From contig CAJTFH010000022.1 in assembly GCA_910575545.1 (NCBI GenBank), positions 1 through 64,000 on the forward strand: a DNA stretch of 64,000 nt. The letters are read 5' to 3'. Origin of the DNA: Bacteroidales bacterium (GTDB lineage: Bacteria; Bacteroidota; Bacteroidia; Bacteroidales; Muribaculaceae). This document shows positions 17,183 to 26,064 of the stretch, one piece after another. Within the stretch, counting starts at the first letter, position 1. Every line of letters starts with the position of its first letter. A model generated the notes under the pieces. The model was not told where the DNA came from. It ran no database searches and was given only the letters and a program-made list of their open reading frames with translations. Both the position numbers and the translations under genes were made by a program.

Positions 17183-17521
17183 TCAGTCGTCGAGACCCAT
17201 TTTGTCTTTGGCAGGATTGCGGAAATGGATTTTCCCCTCAACATACTCCTGGGCTGCAATCAACGTAGGCTTCGGGAGCTTCTCATAATAGCGTGAGATT
17301 TCAATCTGCTCACGGTTCTCCGAAATCTCCTCAAGGTTATCATTGAGCGAAGCGAATTCCTGCAGCTTCTTGTCAAGGTCGTGTTTCATCTCGCCGGCAA
17401 TCTGATTGGCTCGCTTGGCAATGATGCTCACCGTTTCATAGACGTTGCCTGTATCTTTGCAGAGATCCATCATGTCGCGTGTGACGGTATTCAGCGGGGC
17501 ATTAGTCTTTTTGTAGTCCAT
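17183..17521 (-). CDS. rpoZ: RNA polymerase omega subunit, Bacteroidetes type
   Basis: A small subunit that binds the beta-prime C-terminus and helps RNA polymerase assembly. The 112-residue protein has the omega/Rpb6 signature helix (NVYETVSIIAKRANQIA, residues 26-42) followed by a charged helical region and an unusual C-terminal extension YVEGKIHFRNPAK typical of Bacteroidetes homologues. It lies 43 bases downstream of bamD, a conserved pairing in the phylum; coaBC, which often follows, is absent here and a terminator-containing gap comes instead. Confidence 0.8.
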   Translation of the reverse strand: MDYKKTNAPLNTVTRDMMDLCKDTGNVYETVSIIAKRANQIAGEMKHDLDKKLQEFASLNDNLEEISENREQIEISRYYEKLPKPTLIAAQEYVEGKIHFRNPAKDKMGLDD

Positions 17522-17564
17522 AATCTTCTGATGTCTTATTATGTCGTTATTTTTTTCGCATTAC

Positions 17565-18380
17565 TCACTCCCCGGCATAACGCTGGGCTATTTTAAAGAT
17601 GTTATCGGCCTCCTGGCGGCGGGGAGAGTCGGGATAGTTGTTGATGAAGCTGTAATATTCATCGATAACATCGCGGAAACGCTCTGCCTTACGCTCATCA
17701 ACCGAAAGATTAGCCTCTTGATAACGCGATTTCAACACAAGCATTTCCAATTCCTCTTTATATTTTGAATAGGGATACTCCTTGATAGCATTTCTTGCTG
17801 TGATAATGGCGCTCTCATAGTTATTACCCATATAAGTCCCCAGATTGTAATACAACTGGGCATTCTGCAATTCCTTGAGCGTCAACTTATCCTGAAGCTC
17901 AAAAATAGCATTCTGCGCCAAAGTGACTTTGTCGGAGCGAGGAAAGTAGTCCAAAAAACCTTGCAGCTCCTCAATCGCCTTCACAGTCTCCGACTGGTCA
18001 AGCTGCGCCTCCGGAGAATCAAGATAATAGGCATATCCGGCATAATAACGGGCAAGTTCGGCATATTTCCCTTTAGGATAACGCTGGTAATACGCCTTGA
18101 AATATGCCGCCGCATCAGGATACTCTTTATTCTCATAATGGCTAAGACCGAGAAGATACATAGATTCCTCAGCCTTATCCGACCCCTTTAGCTGGGTCAC
18201 AACATCCTTCAGAAGAGTGTAAGCCTGAACATAGCGTTTCTGTTCAAACGCCCGCTTGGCAAAATCAAACTTATAATTGGGGTCGGGACTCTTCAATGCT
18301 TTCTGATACTCTCCGCATGAAGCAAACAGAACCAGACATGCCACCATCATAAGCACCCGACTTAAAATATTGCTACGCAT
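17565..18380 (-). CDS. bamD: Outer-membrane assembly lipoprotein BamD
   Basis: A periplasm-facing lipoprotein of the BAM complex that folds beta-barrels into the outer membrane. The signal MRSNILSRVLMMVACLVLF ends in lipobox FASC with the mature protein starting CGEYQK. TPR-like helical repeats follow (YVQAYTLLKDV, YPDAAAYFKAYYQRYPKG, AIEELQGFLDYFPRS, YESAIITARNAIKEYPYSKY). The frame is open 31 codons further upstream, but only the Met at 18380 gives a lipoprotein signal and it lies downstream of the promoter box at 18471. It is cotranscribed with rpoZ. Confidence 0.92.
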   Translation of the reverse strand: MRSNILSRVLMMVACLVLFASCGEYQKALKSPDPNYKFDFAKRAFEQKRYVQAYTLLKDVVTQLKGSDKAEESMYLLGLSHYENKEYPDAAAYFKAYYQRYPKGKYAELARYYAGYAYYLDSPEAQLDQSETVKAIEELQGFLDYFPRSDKVTLAQNAIFELQDKLTLKELQNAQLYYNLGTYMGNNYESAIITARNAIKEYPYSKYKEELEMLVLKSRYQEANLSVDERKAERFRDVIDEYYSFINNYPDSPRRQEADNIFKIAQRYAGE

Positions 18381-18470
18381 AGTCTTGAATTGAAAACACC
18401 CTCTGAAACTCCGGAAGAATGTCAACGACGAACCACCGATGCCCCAATCAGGCCATTTGATTTCAAGCCA

Positions 18471-18478
18471 CAAAGTTA
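18471..18478 (-). promoter_or_regulatory. -7 box of bamD-rpoZ
   Basis: The minus strand reads TAACTTTG about 90 bases before the bamD ATG. No TTTG occurs at the standard spacing. It supports the shorter bamD start. Confidence 0.45.
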
Positions 18479-18605
18479 ATAAAAATCCTCCAAACCCCTC
18501 CCCGCCACCACCAAATATTTGTTAAAACCAGCATCGTAGCCCATTTAGAGACAGTCGCGACAAAGCGCCTATGCCCCAACACACAGCCACTCCAGGATGC
18601 GGTTC

Positions 18606-18636
18606 TTTCGCAATTGACAGAAAAGTTGTATTTTTG
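18606..18636 (+). promoter_or_regulatory. Promoter of the PASTA-rluD unit
   Basis: TTTC (18606-18609, one mismatch to TTTG), 19 bases, then TATTTTTG (18629-18636). The leader would be about 30 bases. Confidence 0.5.
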
Positions 18637-18671
18637 CAGCTACAACGCTTCTCAAAACGGGAACCACCAGG

Positions 18672-19694
18672 ATGAAAGATTACGACGATTACGATTATAA
18701 CGACACCCCTCGGGGCAACCGCCGTAGGCCTCAACACGGATATGAATCAGGCTTCAGCGATGATTTCGACGATTACGACCGCCGCGACGATTACGATTAC
18801 GGGCATAACGACCCATATGATTATGACGAACGGTATGACGGAGAGTACGACGATGAGTACGATGCCGGCTACGGTGATTACACCGATTATGACAACTCCG
18901 GCTACTCACAACCAACCCGACCCGCTCCCCGTCCCGGCACAACGGCACAACGGCCGGCAGAACCGCCATCCCGCCAACACCGCGCAGCCCAACGACCCGC
19001 CAAACTACGTCAACAGCCAGACTATGAGGAATACGACGCACCCTCACCACGCCCCTACAATGCATCCACAATGGAAAAAGCCTCCAACTTCCGTCGGCGC
19101 CATCCGGTGCTGATGAACCTTATCTATATCATTCTCGCATCCACTTTGCTAATATGGATGATGCTGTGGTTCCTCGATTTCTGGACATTCCACGGACAGG
19201 AGCGCGTCGTTCCCGATGTAAAAGGACAAGCATACGCAAGCGCCGAAGGCAATGTAGACCTCGCAGGACTACGCGCCGTTATTTCCGACTCGGTTTTCGA
19301 CAACTACAGCCGTCCGGGCACCGTGGTGGAGCAGACTCCCATTGCAGGTGCGAGGATAAAAAAAGGAGGCACGGTCTACCTCACAATCGTCGCATTCTCT
19401 CCAAAACTCATAACTGTTCCTGATTTCTACAACGTGTCAGTCCGCCAGGCCCGATCCATGTTTGAAGGCGCAGGCATAAAAGAAATTCGCGAGGTTTCGG
19501 TCATATCCGAATACCGTGGACTTGTACTGGGTGCCAAATTCAACGGGGTGGCACTCCAGCCCGGCGCCCGGATCCCAATCTCCGCCATAGTGACACTCGA
19601 AGTAGGCTCAGGGCTTGAGGAAGCAGTGGAGACAGGCATTGTAACCGACACACTAGCTATCGACGAAACCATCGACGAGCTAAACATTGAATGA
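18672..19694 (+). CDS. Membrane-anchored PASTA-domain protein with Asp/Tyr-rich cytoplasmic tail
   Basis: Three parts are visible in 340 residues. Residues 1-130 are disordered: 1-75 are dominated by Asp, Tyr, Gly and Arg in DYD-type repeats, 80-130 by Pro, Arg and Gln. One membrane helix follows (about 146-168, LMNLIYIILASTLLIWMML). The exterior part has two PASTA domains (about 178-247 and 250-318), modules that recognise peptidoglycan stem or penicillin in kinases and penicillin-binding proteins. Bacteroidetes PASTA proteins of this kind usually begin almost directly with the membrane helix, so the acidic tail is extra. The rluD gene starts 3 bases after the stop. Function is unknown; cell-wall sensing is a guess from PASTA. 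Confidence 0.8.
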   Translation: MKDYDDYDYNDTPRGNRRRPQHGYESGFSDDFDDYDRRDDYDYGHNDPYDYDERYDGEYDDEYDAGYGDYTDYDNSGYSQPTRPAPRPGTTAQRPAEPPSRQHRAAQRPAKLRQQPDYEEYDAPSPRPYNASTMEKASNFRRRHPVLMNLIYIILASTLLIWMMLWFLDFWTFHGQERVVPDVKGQAYASAEGNVDLAGLRAVISDSVFDNYSRPGTVVEQTPIAGARIKKGGTVYLTIVAFSPKLITVPDFYNVSVRQARSMFEGAGIKEIREVSVISEYRGLVLGAKFNGVALQPGARIPISAIVTLEVGSGLEEAVETGIVTDTLAIDETIDELNIE

Positions 19695-19697
19695 CGC

Positions 19698-20822
19698 ATG
19701 ACCGAAAACATAACAGGAAACAGCTCCGGCAACCACCATCTGCAAGAAAACGCAGCCGCTTTCGATGACGACGAACTCTACGACTGCGACACCTACGACG
19801 AGGGCGACGACCAGAGCCCATTGTCAGATGGAATGTATGAGCACTTCAGGTTCGTTGCCGACAAAGGCCAGCAACTGTTGAGAGTCGACAAATTCCTCGT
19901 CGACCATATGCAACGCGCCTCACGCAACCGCATACAGCAGGCTGCAGAGGCTGGTTGCATCCTTGCCAACGGGCGACCCGTCAAATCTAACTACCGCGTA
20001 AAGCCCGACGACATAATCTCCGTAGTGATGGATCGCCCTCGCTACGAGCATGAAGTCATAGCCGAAGATATTCCGCTCGACATCGTTTACGAAGACGACA
20101 CCCTTCTGGTGGTAAACAAACCGGCTGGTCTCGTGGTGCATCCGGGACACGGCAATTACACCGGCACCCTGGTCAACGCCCTGGCCTGGCATTTCCGCAA
20201 CAACACCGATTACGATGTCAACGACCCGCGCATGGGGCTGGTGCACCGTATCGACAAAGACACCTCCGGACTTCTTGTGGTAGCCAAGACACCCGATGCA
20301 AAAACAGACCTTGGCAAGCAATTCTTCAACAAAACAACCAAACGCGAATACATAGCGGTGGTATGGGGAATACCCTCGCCCGACACCGGCACAATCGTTG
20401 GCAACATAGCCCGCAATCCCAAAGACCGGTTGCAGATGGCGGTTTTCCCCGCCGGTGGCGAAATCGGCAAACATGCAGTGACCCACTATGAAGTGGTGGA
20501 AAAACTCAACTACGTGTCGGTGGTGAAATGCGTGCTCGAAACCGGTCGCACCCATCAGATACGCGTCCATATGATGCATTCGGGACACCCCCTGCTCAAC
20601 GACGCCAGATACGGAGGCGACGAAATCCTACGTGGCACCACATCGGCCAAATACCGCCAGTTCGTCAAAAACTGTTTCGACACCTGCCCGCGCCAGGCTC
20701 TTCATGCCCGCACCCTCGGGTTCGTCCACCCCGCAACGCGCCGGGAAATGTTTTTCACATCGCCGATTCCAGCCGACATGGAAGCCATGATTGACCGTTG
20801 GCGCAAAGCATCATTCACATAA
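19698..20822 (+). CDS. rluD: 23S rRNA pseudouridine synthase, RluD type
   Basis: It converts specific uridines of helix 69 of 23S rRNA to pseudouridine. An S4 RNA-binding domain (about 58-120, LRVDKFLVDHM and ILANGRPVKSNYRVKPGD-like) precedes the RluA-family catalytic core with the nucleophilic Asp in HRIDKDTSGLLVVAK and the later TGRTHQIRVH. At 374 residues it is a little long because of an acidic N-terminal 45 residues (DDDELYDCDTYDEGDD), echoing the Asp/Tyr tail of the preceding gene. It is translationally close to that gene, a pairing common in Bacteroidetes. Confidence 0.9.
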   Translation: MTENITGNSSGNHHLQENAAAFDDDELYDCDTYDEGDDQSPLSDGMYEHFRFVADKGQQLLRVDKFLVDHMQRASRNRIQQAAEAGCILANGRPVKSNYRVKPDDIISVVMDRPRYEHEVIAEDIPLDIVYEDDTLLVVNKPAGLVVHPGHGNYTGTLVNALAWHFRNNTDYDVNDPRMGLVHRIDKDTSGLLVVAKTPDAKTDLGKQFFNKTTKREYIAVVWGIPSPDTGTIVGNIARNPKDRLQMAVFPAGGEIGKHAVTHYEVVEKLNYVSVVKCVLETGRTHQIRVHMMHSGHPLLNDARYGGDEILRGTTSAKYRQFVKNCFDTCPRQALHARTLGFVHPATRREMFFTSPIPADMEAMIDRWRKASFT

Positions 20823-20851
20823 AGAGCACCCATTAACACAAACGGACGGAA

Positions 20852-21997
20852 TCACTCCTGGTCAAAAGGTGTATCAGTCATCTCTTTAATCTCCTTCACC
20901 TCTTCAAGCCGTTGCGTAGGTGTCTCGTCGTCATTACGCATAATCACATACTGCTCATAATACGACAGCAGCAACGTGGTCAGAGGCAAAGCGATAATCA
21001 AGCCTATAAAACCGAAAAGCGACCCCCAGATCGACAACGACAAAAGGATAATCGCCGGATTCAGCCCCATGGCTTTACCCATTATGCGCGGCGTCAGAAT
21101 CAAATCCCCGACAACCTGCACCGTGGCGAACACAGCCATGCATTCCCACCACATACGCCAGAAACTCCCTCCGCTGTTGGCCGTATCAACCAGACAGAGT
21201 ATCGTAACAGGGATTATGGAAATATACTGGCAATAAGGAATCATGAAAAGCACAGCCGTACCCAGGCCTACGACAACCGCCAGCGGCAAACCGCACAAAG
21301 CGAACCCTACGCAATAAACCACCGCCACACAACACGAAATCAGCGCCTGGCCACGGAAATAATGGTTCATCGAATCCTTTATATCACCACCAAGCTTATA
21401 AGCTATTTTGCGGAACCTCGGCGGCACCATAAGCCTGAAACCGCGCATCAGCCGGTCATAGTCCAGCATTATGAAAATAACATACAGAAACACAATCAGC
21501 CACCCGATAATGCCAAGAACAACATTAAGGCCGCCATGAATCACAGCCATCGCCTTGTCAACAAGCACATCGGCATTCTGGCTCGTCAGTTTCTGCGACA
21601 GCAGGTCGAAATCTATGTTGCGTTTTATGAAATCATGCAGCCATGGAGGGAAATACTCTATCGTCATATCCGAAGTCTTGTATTTGCCAAGCATGTCGGC
21701 CATATGGTGCATCTCCCCGATAATCGACGGCACAAAGAAATAACCTAACAACCCAAACAGCAATACCGCCTCGAACAACGTTATCAATATCGCCACAAAA
21801 CGCCCCTTAAGCCTTAAAAGCGACCTGTTATATTGAACAAACGGCTCAAACAGATAGGCTATCAGGCAAGCCACCAGAAAAGGAAGCAACACATCTTTCA
21901 ACGCATCAATCAGCCACAAAACCGCTCCGGCAATGACCACTCCGATGAGCAACCGCACCACACGGTCGAATGTATAAGGTCGAGTTTCCGTATTCAT
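20852..21997 (-). CDS. AI-2E family (PerM/YdiK-like) permease
   Basis: An inner-membrane protein of 381 residues with about eight hydrophobic segments, the first two close together at residues 10-60 and the family signature region late (GLNPAIILLSLSIWGSLFGFIGLIIALPLTTLL). Members have been tied to autoinducer-2 export (TqsA) or Na+/H+ exchange; the substrate cannot be read from sequence. The cytoplasmic C-terminus is charged. It converges with rluD, 29 bases apart, and diverges from the MFS gene. A TATTTTTG box lies only 4 bases before the ATG. Confidence 0.85.
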   Translation of the reverse strand: MNTETRPYTFDRVVRLLIGVVIAGAVLWLIDALKDVLLPFLVACLIAYLFEPFVQYNRSLLRLKGRFVAILITLFEAVLLFGLLGYFFVPSIIGEMHHMADMLGKYKTSDMTIEYFPPWLHDFIKRNIDFDLLSQKLTSQNADVLVDKAMAVIHGGLNVVLGIIGWLIVFLYVIFIMLDYDRLMRGFRLMVPPRFRKIAYKLGGDIKDSMNHYFRGQALISCCVAVVYCVGFALCGLPLAVVVGLGTAVLFMIPYCQYISIIPVTILCLVDTANSGGSFWRMWWECMAVFATVQVVGDLILTPRIMGKAMGLNPAIILLSLSIWGSLFGFIGLIIALPLTTLLLSYYEQYVIMRNDDETPTQRLEEVKEIKEMTDTPFDQE

Positions 21998-22001
21998 GCC
22001 G

Positions 22002-22009
22002 CAAAAATA
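22002..22009 (-). promoter_or_regulatory. -7 box abutting the AI-2E permease start
   Basis: The minus strand reads TATTTTTG, then four bases, then the ATG. If used, the transcript would be leaderless. There is no TTTG at 19-20 bases upstream, so it may be chance. Confidence 0.3.
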
Positions 22010-22042
22010 GGCATTATATTTTCAAATTGTGCCATTTTTAGC

Positions 22043-22050
22043 TACTTTTG
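22043..22050 (+). promoter_or_regulatory. -7 box of the MFS transporter gene
   Basis: TACTTTTG fits TAnnTTTG about 50 bases before the ATG; the region 20 bases upstream is TTTT rather than TTTG. Confidence 0.45.
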
Positions 22051-22099
22051 TTGACCCATTGACTATTAATATCACCAATAATATCTCATAATTCAAGCA

Positions 22100-23803
22100 A
22101 TGACACAAACATTGAAAGGCAACCTAAACGACAAAGCCTGGGCACGGTGGACTGCCCTGGGGCTGCTGGCCTTCGCCATGTTCTGCTCCTACATCTTCAT
22201 GGACATCCTCTCCCCGATCAAAGACCTTCTGCAATCGACCCGCGGCTGGGACTCGACTGCATTCGGCACCATGCAGGGATCGGAGACATTCCTCAACGTG
22301 TTCATATTCTTCCTGATATTCGCCGGAATCATCCTCGACAAAATGGGGGTGCGCTTCACCGCCATCCTTTCAGGTGCGGTGATGCTCGTCGGCGCAACCA
22401 TAAACTGGTATGCCCTCACCGACACATTCCTCGGAAGCTCACTCGATGTGTGGTTCACCAACCATCTCAACTACATACCGGTCTTCGACGAACTCGGCAT
22501 CTCCCCTTTCTATGAAGGAATGCCCTCATCGGCCAAATTCTCTGCCGTAGGCTTCATGATTTTCGGATGCGGTGTTGAAATGGCCGGCATAACCGTAAGC
22601 CGTGGAATCGTAAAATGGTTCAAAGGCCGCGAAATGGCCCTGGCAATGGGTTCGGAAATGGCGCTCGCACGTCTGGGCGTGGCAACATGTATGATTTTCT
22701 CACCCATGTTCGCCGAACTTGGCGGCCATGTGAGCGTTGCCCGCTCGGTAGCTTTCGGAGTAGTCCTCCTGATGATTGCCTTGATAATGTTTATCGTCTA
22801 CTTCTTCATGGATAAGAAACTCGATGAACAGACCCACATGGAAGAAGAAAAAGATGACCCATTCCAAATCAAAGACCTCGGAAAAATCCTGACAAGCAGC
22901 GGGTTCTGGCTCGTGGCCCTTCTATGCGTGCTCTACTACTCCGCCATATTCCCGTTCCAGAAATATGCTGTCAACATGCTCCAGTGCAACATCTCGTTCA
23001 CAGCCCCCGACGAAGGCTCTTTCTGGGCTTCAGATTCAGTGACTGTGATTCAATATGCCATAATGATTATTGTCGCTGCCGCAGCCTTCGCCAGCAACTT
23101 CTCCAAAAATAAAGCAATACGCTACATCACTCTTGCCATCGCCGTAATCGCACTCGTGGCATACTGCTTCATGGGCTATAAACGCCAGTCTGCGGCTGCA
23201 GTCTTCGCCGTGTTCCCCCTACTGGCTGTTGGAATCACACCCATACTCGGAAAATATGTCGACTATAAAGGCAAAGCGGCCTCAATGCTCGTGCTCGGCT
23301 CACTGCTCCTCATAGCCTGCCACCTCACATTCGCCTTCATCCTGCCAATGTTCAAAGGCAACGACATCGCCGGGGTATGCGTGGCATATATGACCATACT
23401 GGTTCTCGGTGCTTCCTTCTCGCTCGTACCTGCATCACTTTGGCCAAGCGTACCCAAACTTGTCGACGCCAAAATCATCGGTTCTGCCTATGCATTGATT
23501 TTCTGGATTCAGAACATCGGCCTGTGGCTATTCCCGCTCCTCATCGGTAAAGTGCTCGACGGCACAAACCCTCAGATTGCGCAAGACCTCGCCAACGGCA
23601 CCATGACCCCGGAAGTCGCCGCCATAAGCTACAACTACACATGGCCGCTGGTGATGCTCGCATGTCTCGGAGTTGCAGCCCTGATACTCGGACTCATCCT
23701 CAAAGTAATCGACCGCCGCAAAGGTCTCGGCCTCGAAGAGCCCAACATCAAAGAGCCTCAGACCGAAATCCTGCAATCAGAAGCAGTCTCAGCCGAAGAA
23801 TAA
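22100..23803 (+). CDS. Major facilitator superfamily transporter (MFSD1-like)
   Basis: A 567-residue inner-membrane carrier with about twelve helices and a charged central cytoplasmic loop (DKKLDEQTHMEEEKDDPFQIKD split near residues 236-260). N-terminal motifs (YIFMDILSPIKDLL, GWDSTAFGTMQG) and the MFS loop after helix 2 (LDKMGVRF) are visible. Overall layout resembles the family of lysosomal MFSD1 and its bacterial relatives, for which di- and tripeptide uptake is known in the animal protein; the substrate here is not evident. Own promoter and a 15-bp terminator enclose it. Confidence 0.85.
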   Translation: MTQTLKGNLNDKAWARWTALGLLAFAMFCSYIFMDILSPIKDLLQSTRGWDSTAFGTMQGSETFLNVFIFFLIFAGIILDKMGVRFTAILSGAVMLVGATINWYALTDTFLGSSLDVWFTNHLNYIPVFDELGISPFYEGMPSSAKFSAVGFMIFGCGVEMAGITVSRGIVKWFKGREMALAMGSEMALARLGVATCMIFSPMFAELGGHVSVARSVAFGVVLLMIALIMFIVYFFMDKKLDEQTHMEEEKDDPFQIKDLGKILTSSGFWLVALLCVLYYSAIFPFQKYAVNMLQCNISFTAPDEGSFWASDSVTVIQYAIMIIVAAAAFASNFSKNKAIRYITLAIAVIALVAYCFMGYKRQSAAAVFAVFPLLAVGITPILGKYVDYKGKAASMLVLGSLLLIACHLTFAFILPMFKGNDIAGVCVAYMTILVLGASFSLVPASLWPSVPKLVDAKIIGSAYALIFWIQNIGLWLFPLLIGKVLDGTNPQIAQDLANGTMTPEVAAISYNYTWPLVMLACLGVAALILGLILKVIDRRKGLGLEEPNIKEPQTEILQSEAVSAEE

Positions 23804-23824
23804 ACGGCTCCTGGCCCCAATACA

Positions 23825-23860
23825 ACGCAACCCCGCCGTAATCCAACGGCGGGGTTGCGT
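23825..23860. terminator. Terminator between convergent MFS and DUF1015 genes
   Basis: A perfect 15-bp stem (23825-23839 with 23846-23860, ACGCAACCCCGCCGT) and a 6-base loop. It probably serves both convergent genes. Confidence 0.75.
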
Positions 23861-23874
23861 ATTTCATAATAAGC

Positions 23875-23913
23875 GGCTATAGAAGCTATAGAAGCTATAA
23901 AAGCTATAAAAGC
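23875..23913. repeat. 9-bp tandem repeat abutting the DUF1015 stop codon
   Basis: Four imperfect copies of a 9-bp unit, AGAAGCTAT changing to AAAAGCTAT, run up to within a few bases of the TAG stop of the DUF1015 gene. The unit is a multiple of three, but lies outside the frame. It may vary in copy number. Confidence 0.6.
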
Positions 23914-23916
23914 CCC

Positions 23917-25161
23917 CTACACTAACTCATGAATCACCAGGCCGGAGCGCAGCTTAGGCTCGAACCACGTTGTTTTCGGAGGCATTATATTACCTGTATC
24001 GGCAATATCCATCAGCTGTTTCATCGACACCGGATAAAGCGCCAGCGCCACCTTCATCTCTCCCGAATCAACACGCGCCTTCAACTCTCCCAGACCACGG
24101 ATGCCGCCAACGAAATCAATCCGCTTGTCAGACCGCAAGTCTGTGATACCGAGAATATCGCGCAGAATCAGATCCGATGAAATCGTTACATCCAGCACAC
24201 CTATCGGGTCAGCATCATTATAACGGCCTTCAAGCGGTGTCAGTGAATACCATCGTCCGCCAAGATAAAGCGAGAAGTTATGAAGCCTATCCGGGCGGTA
24301 GATTTCCGTCCCCTTATCCTCAACGGCGAAATCATTCTCAAGCCGTTTCAGAAACTCCTCTTCCGACAATCCGTTGAGATCTCTCACAACTCTGTTGTAA
24401 TCGATAATCCTCAGATGCGAAGCCGGGAAAGCCACTGCAAGGAAATAATTATATTCCTCCTCGCCGGTATGGCCGGCATCAGATTCAGCCTTTTCAAGCC
24501 CTACACGCGCAGCGGCCGCAGAGCGGTGGTGACCGTCGGCAATATAAAGATGCGGCATCTTGGCAAATTCTTCTGTGATTGTGGCGGTCAGCTCATCATC
24601 ATCGACAACCCAGAAATGGTGGCCGAATCCGTCAGGAGCCACAAAATCATATTCCGGCTCCCCGGCAGCAACCTTTCTGATCACACCCTCAAGCACCTCA
24701 TTGTCGGGGAAAGCAAAAAACACCGGTTCGATATTGGCATTATTCACCTTCACATGCTTCATGCGGTCATCCTCCTTGTCGCGGCGGGTCAGCTCATGCT
24801 TCTTGATAACTCCGTTTACGTAATCCTTCACATCAGCGGCAATCACAATACCATACTGCGTGCGACCGTCCATGGTCTGGGCATAGATATAATAGTGGTC
24901 TTCATCATCCTGAACAAGCCACCCGTTGCTGCGGAACGCGCGGAAATTCTCCACAGCCTTGTCATACACCTTTGGGTCATGCTCGTCAGTGCCCGGCTCG
25001 AAATCGATTTCCGGCTTGATTATATGATAAAGCGACTTCGGATTCCCCTCGGCTTCCTTACGGGCTTCTTCCGAATTTAGCACGTCATAAGGCCGTGAAG
25101 CCACCTCTTCGATAAACTGTTTCGGCGGACGAATCCCCCTGAAAGGTTTTACTTTTGCCAT
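23917..25161 (-). CDS. DUF1015 family protein
   Basis: A cytoplasmic protein of 414 residues of the DUF1015 (COG4198) family, beginning with the conserved KPFRGIRPPKQ and SRPYDVLNSEEAR. Other family marks are SLYHIIKPE, the YIADGHHRSAAA segment near residue 207, and a histidine/aspartate-rich middle. The family resembles uncharacterised phosphatase- or hydrolase-like proteins; no reaction is established. In many Bacteroidetes it follows serC-serA, which are absent here; instead it has its own promoter (25242-25272) and stands alone. Confidence 0.85.
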   Translation of the reverse strand: MAKVKPFRGIRPPKQFIEEVASRPYDVLNSEEARKEAEGNPKSLYHIIKPEIDFEPGTDEHDPKVYDKAVENFRAFRSNGWLVQDDEDHYYIYAQTMDGRTQYGIVIAADVKDYVNGVIKKHELTRRDKEDDRMKHVKVNNANIEPVFFAFPDNEVLEGVIRKVAAGEPEYDFVAPDGFGHHFWVVDDDELTATITEEFAKMPHLYIADGHHRSAAAARVGLEKAESDAGHTGEEEYNYFLAVAFPASHLRIIDYNRVVRDLNGLSEEEFLKRLENDFAVEDKGTEIYRPDRLHNFSLYLGGRWYSLTPLEGRYNDADPIGVLDVTISSDLILRDILGITDLRSDKRIDFVGGIRGLGELKARVDSGEMKVALALYPVSMKQLMDIADTGNIMPPKTTWFEPKLRSGLVIHELV

Positions 25162-25241
25162 CTCTTCTTTTGATTGTAGTTTTTTATGGTGTTAATTTTA
25201 CGGTTATCCATCACTGCGGCAAGCATGGAAGCCGCCTGTCG

Positions 25242-25272
25242 CAAAGTTAGAAAAACACAATAAAACCACAAA
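25242..25272 (-). promoter_or_regulatory. Promoter of the DUF1015 gene
   Basis: The minus strand reads TTTG (25272-25269), 19 bases, TAACTTTG (25249-25242), a full consensus match about 80 bases before the ATG. Confidence 0.65.
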
Positions 25273-25307
25273 ATAAAAGCAACCGCTTTATCTCAAAAAA
25301 CGCTTAC

Positions 25308-25345
25308 GATTGTCTGAAAAGTTTTCAAAAGATTTTCAGACAACC
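25308..25345. repeat. Palindromic repeat, copy A
   Basis: TTGTCTGAAAA (25310-25320) and TTTTCAGACAA (25333-25343) form a perfect 11-bp inverted repeat with a 12-base loop. The arms are the same as those at 26019-26064 and 60772-60943. It lies between the DUF1015 promoter and the tRNA promoter. Confidence 0.6.
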
Positions 25346-25425
25346 TATTGACACGACCAGAAAGCCGCAAAAACCGCAAAAACAACCATCAAACACTCAT
25401 CTTCCGAAAAAAATCGCCCAAAAGC

Positions 25426-25456
25426 ATTGCCAATTCAAAAATAATGCCTACCTTTG
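25426..25456 (+). promoter_or_regulatory. Promoter of the tRNA cluster
   Basis: ATTG (25426-25429), 19 bases, TACCTTTG (25449-25456), 65 bases before the first tRNA-Gly. Confidence 0.6.
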
Positions 25457-25521
25457 CATCGCAAACGACAAAACGGGGTGTCAGGCGAGGCATTTCAACG
25501 TTTGCAGATATAGAAAATCTT

Positions 25522-25594
<73 letters not shown>

Positions 25595-25691
25595 CTCAGA
25601 ATAGCTCTTTTAAATTTTGACGAATCAAACCTCTGATATTTGTGACCGGTCTGATAGCCGCAGTCCATTCAGGCTTGTTGAGACATCACAT

Positions 25692-25764
<73 letters not shown>

Positions 25765-25822
25765 CATAAAATCATCTCCACTCTCAATAGCCTACATAAC
25801 AAAAGAGGCAAGATTCATTAAT

Positions 25823-25906
25823 GTCCGGATGGCGGAATTGGTAGACGCGCTACTTTGAGGGGGTAGTGACCGTTGGGTCGTGTGAGTTCGAGTCTCATTT
25901 CGGACA
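25823..25906 (+). tRNA. tRNA-Leu (GAG)
   Basis: A class II tRNA with long variable arm. Acceptor GTCCGGA pairs with TTCGGAC (one G-T), anticodon stem CTACT/GGTAG with loop TTGAGGG (anticodon GAG), T loop TTCGAGT, discriminator A. It is third in the cluster and directly followed by a strong terminator. Confidence 0.95.
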
Positions 25907-25911
25907 CTTTG

Positions 25912-25952
25912 AAAAATCCCGGGTATTTGTATTACAAATACCCGGGATTTTT
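25912..25952 (+). terminator. Terminator of the tRNA cluster
   Basis: A 19-bp perfect stem (25912-25930 with 25934-25952) with CCCGGG in the arms, a 3-base nominal loop, and a T-rich tail. It starts 5 bases after tRNA-Leu. Confidence 0.9.
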
Positions 25953-26001
25953 CTTTTTTATTTTTGTACCCAAATTTTATCTCTACGAATTTTGGCACAT
26001 T

Positions 26002-26064
26002 AGAGATTGTTTGAATTTAAGAGATCGTCTAAAATTTTTTCCAAAAGATTTTAGACAATCTCTT
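26002..26064. repeat. Palindromic repeat, copy B
   Basis: Arms 26019-26035 and 26048-26064 (AAGAGATcGTCTAAAAT and its complement) match over 17 bases with one mismatch. An extra left arm (AGAGATTGTTTGAA, from 26003) precedes it, giving a partial duplication. The right arm ends exactly where the AraC-like remnant begins. Confidence 0.6.

Noticed and set aside
18381-18473. N-terminal extension of BamD
   Set aside because: The extra residues overlap the promoter and mask the signal peptide.
20912-21748. 278-residue frame opposite the AI-2E permease
   Set aside because: It is rich in His, Arg and Gln as expected for the complement of a membrane protein, and lacks any motif.
25873-26064. Protein start running from tRNA-Leu into the AraC-like remnant
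   Set aside because: The frame begins inside tRNA-Leu and passes through its terminator; only the part after 26065 shows protein-like motifs.
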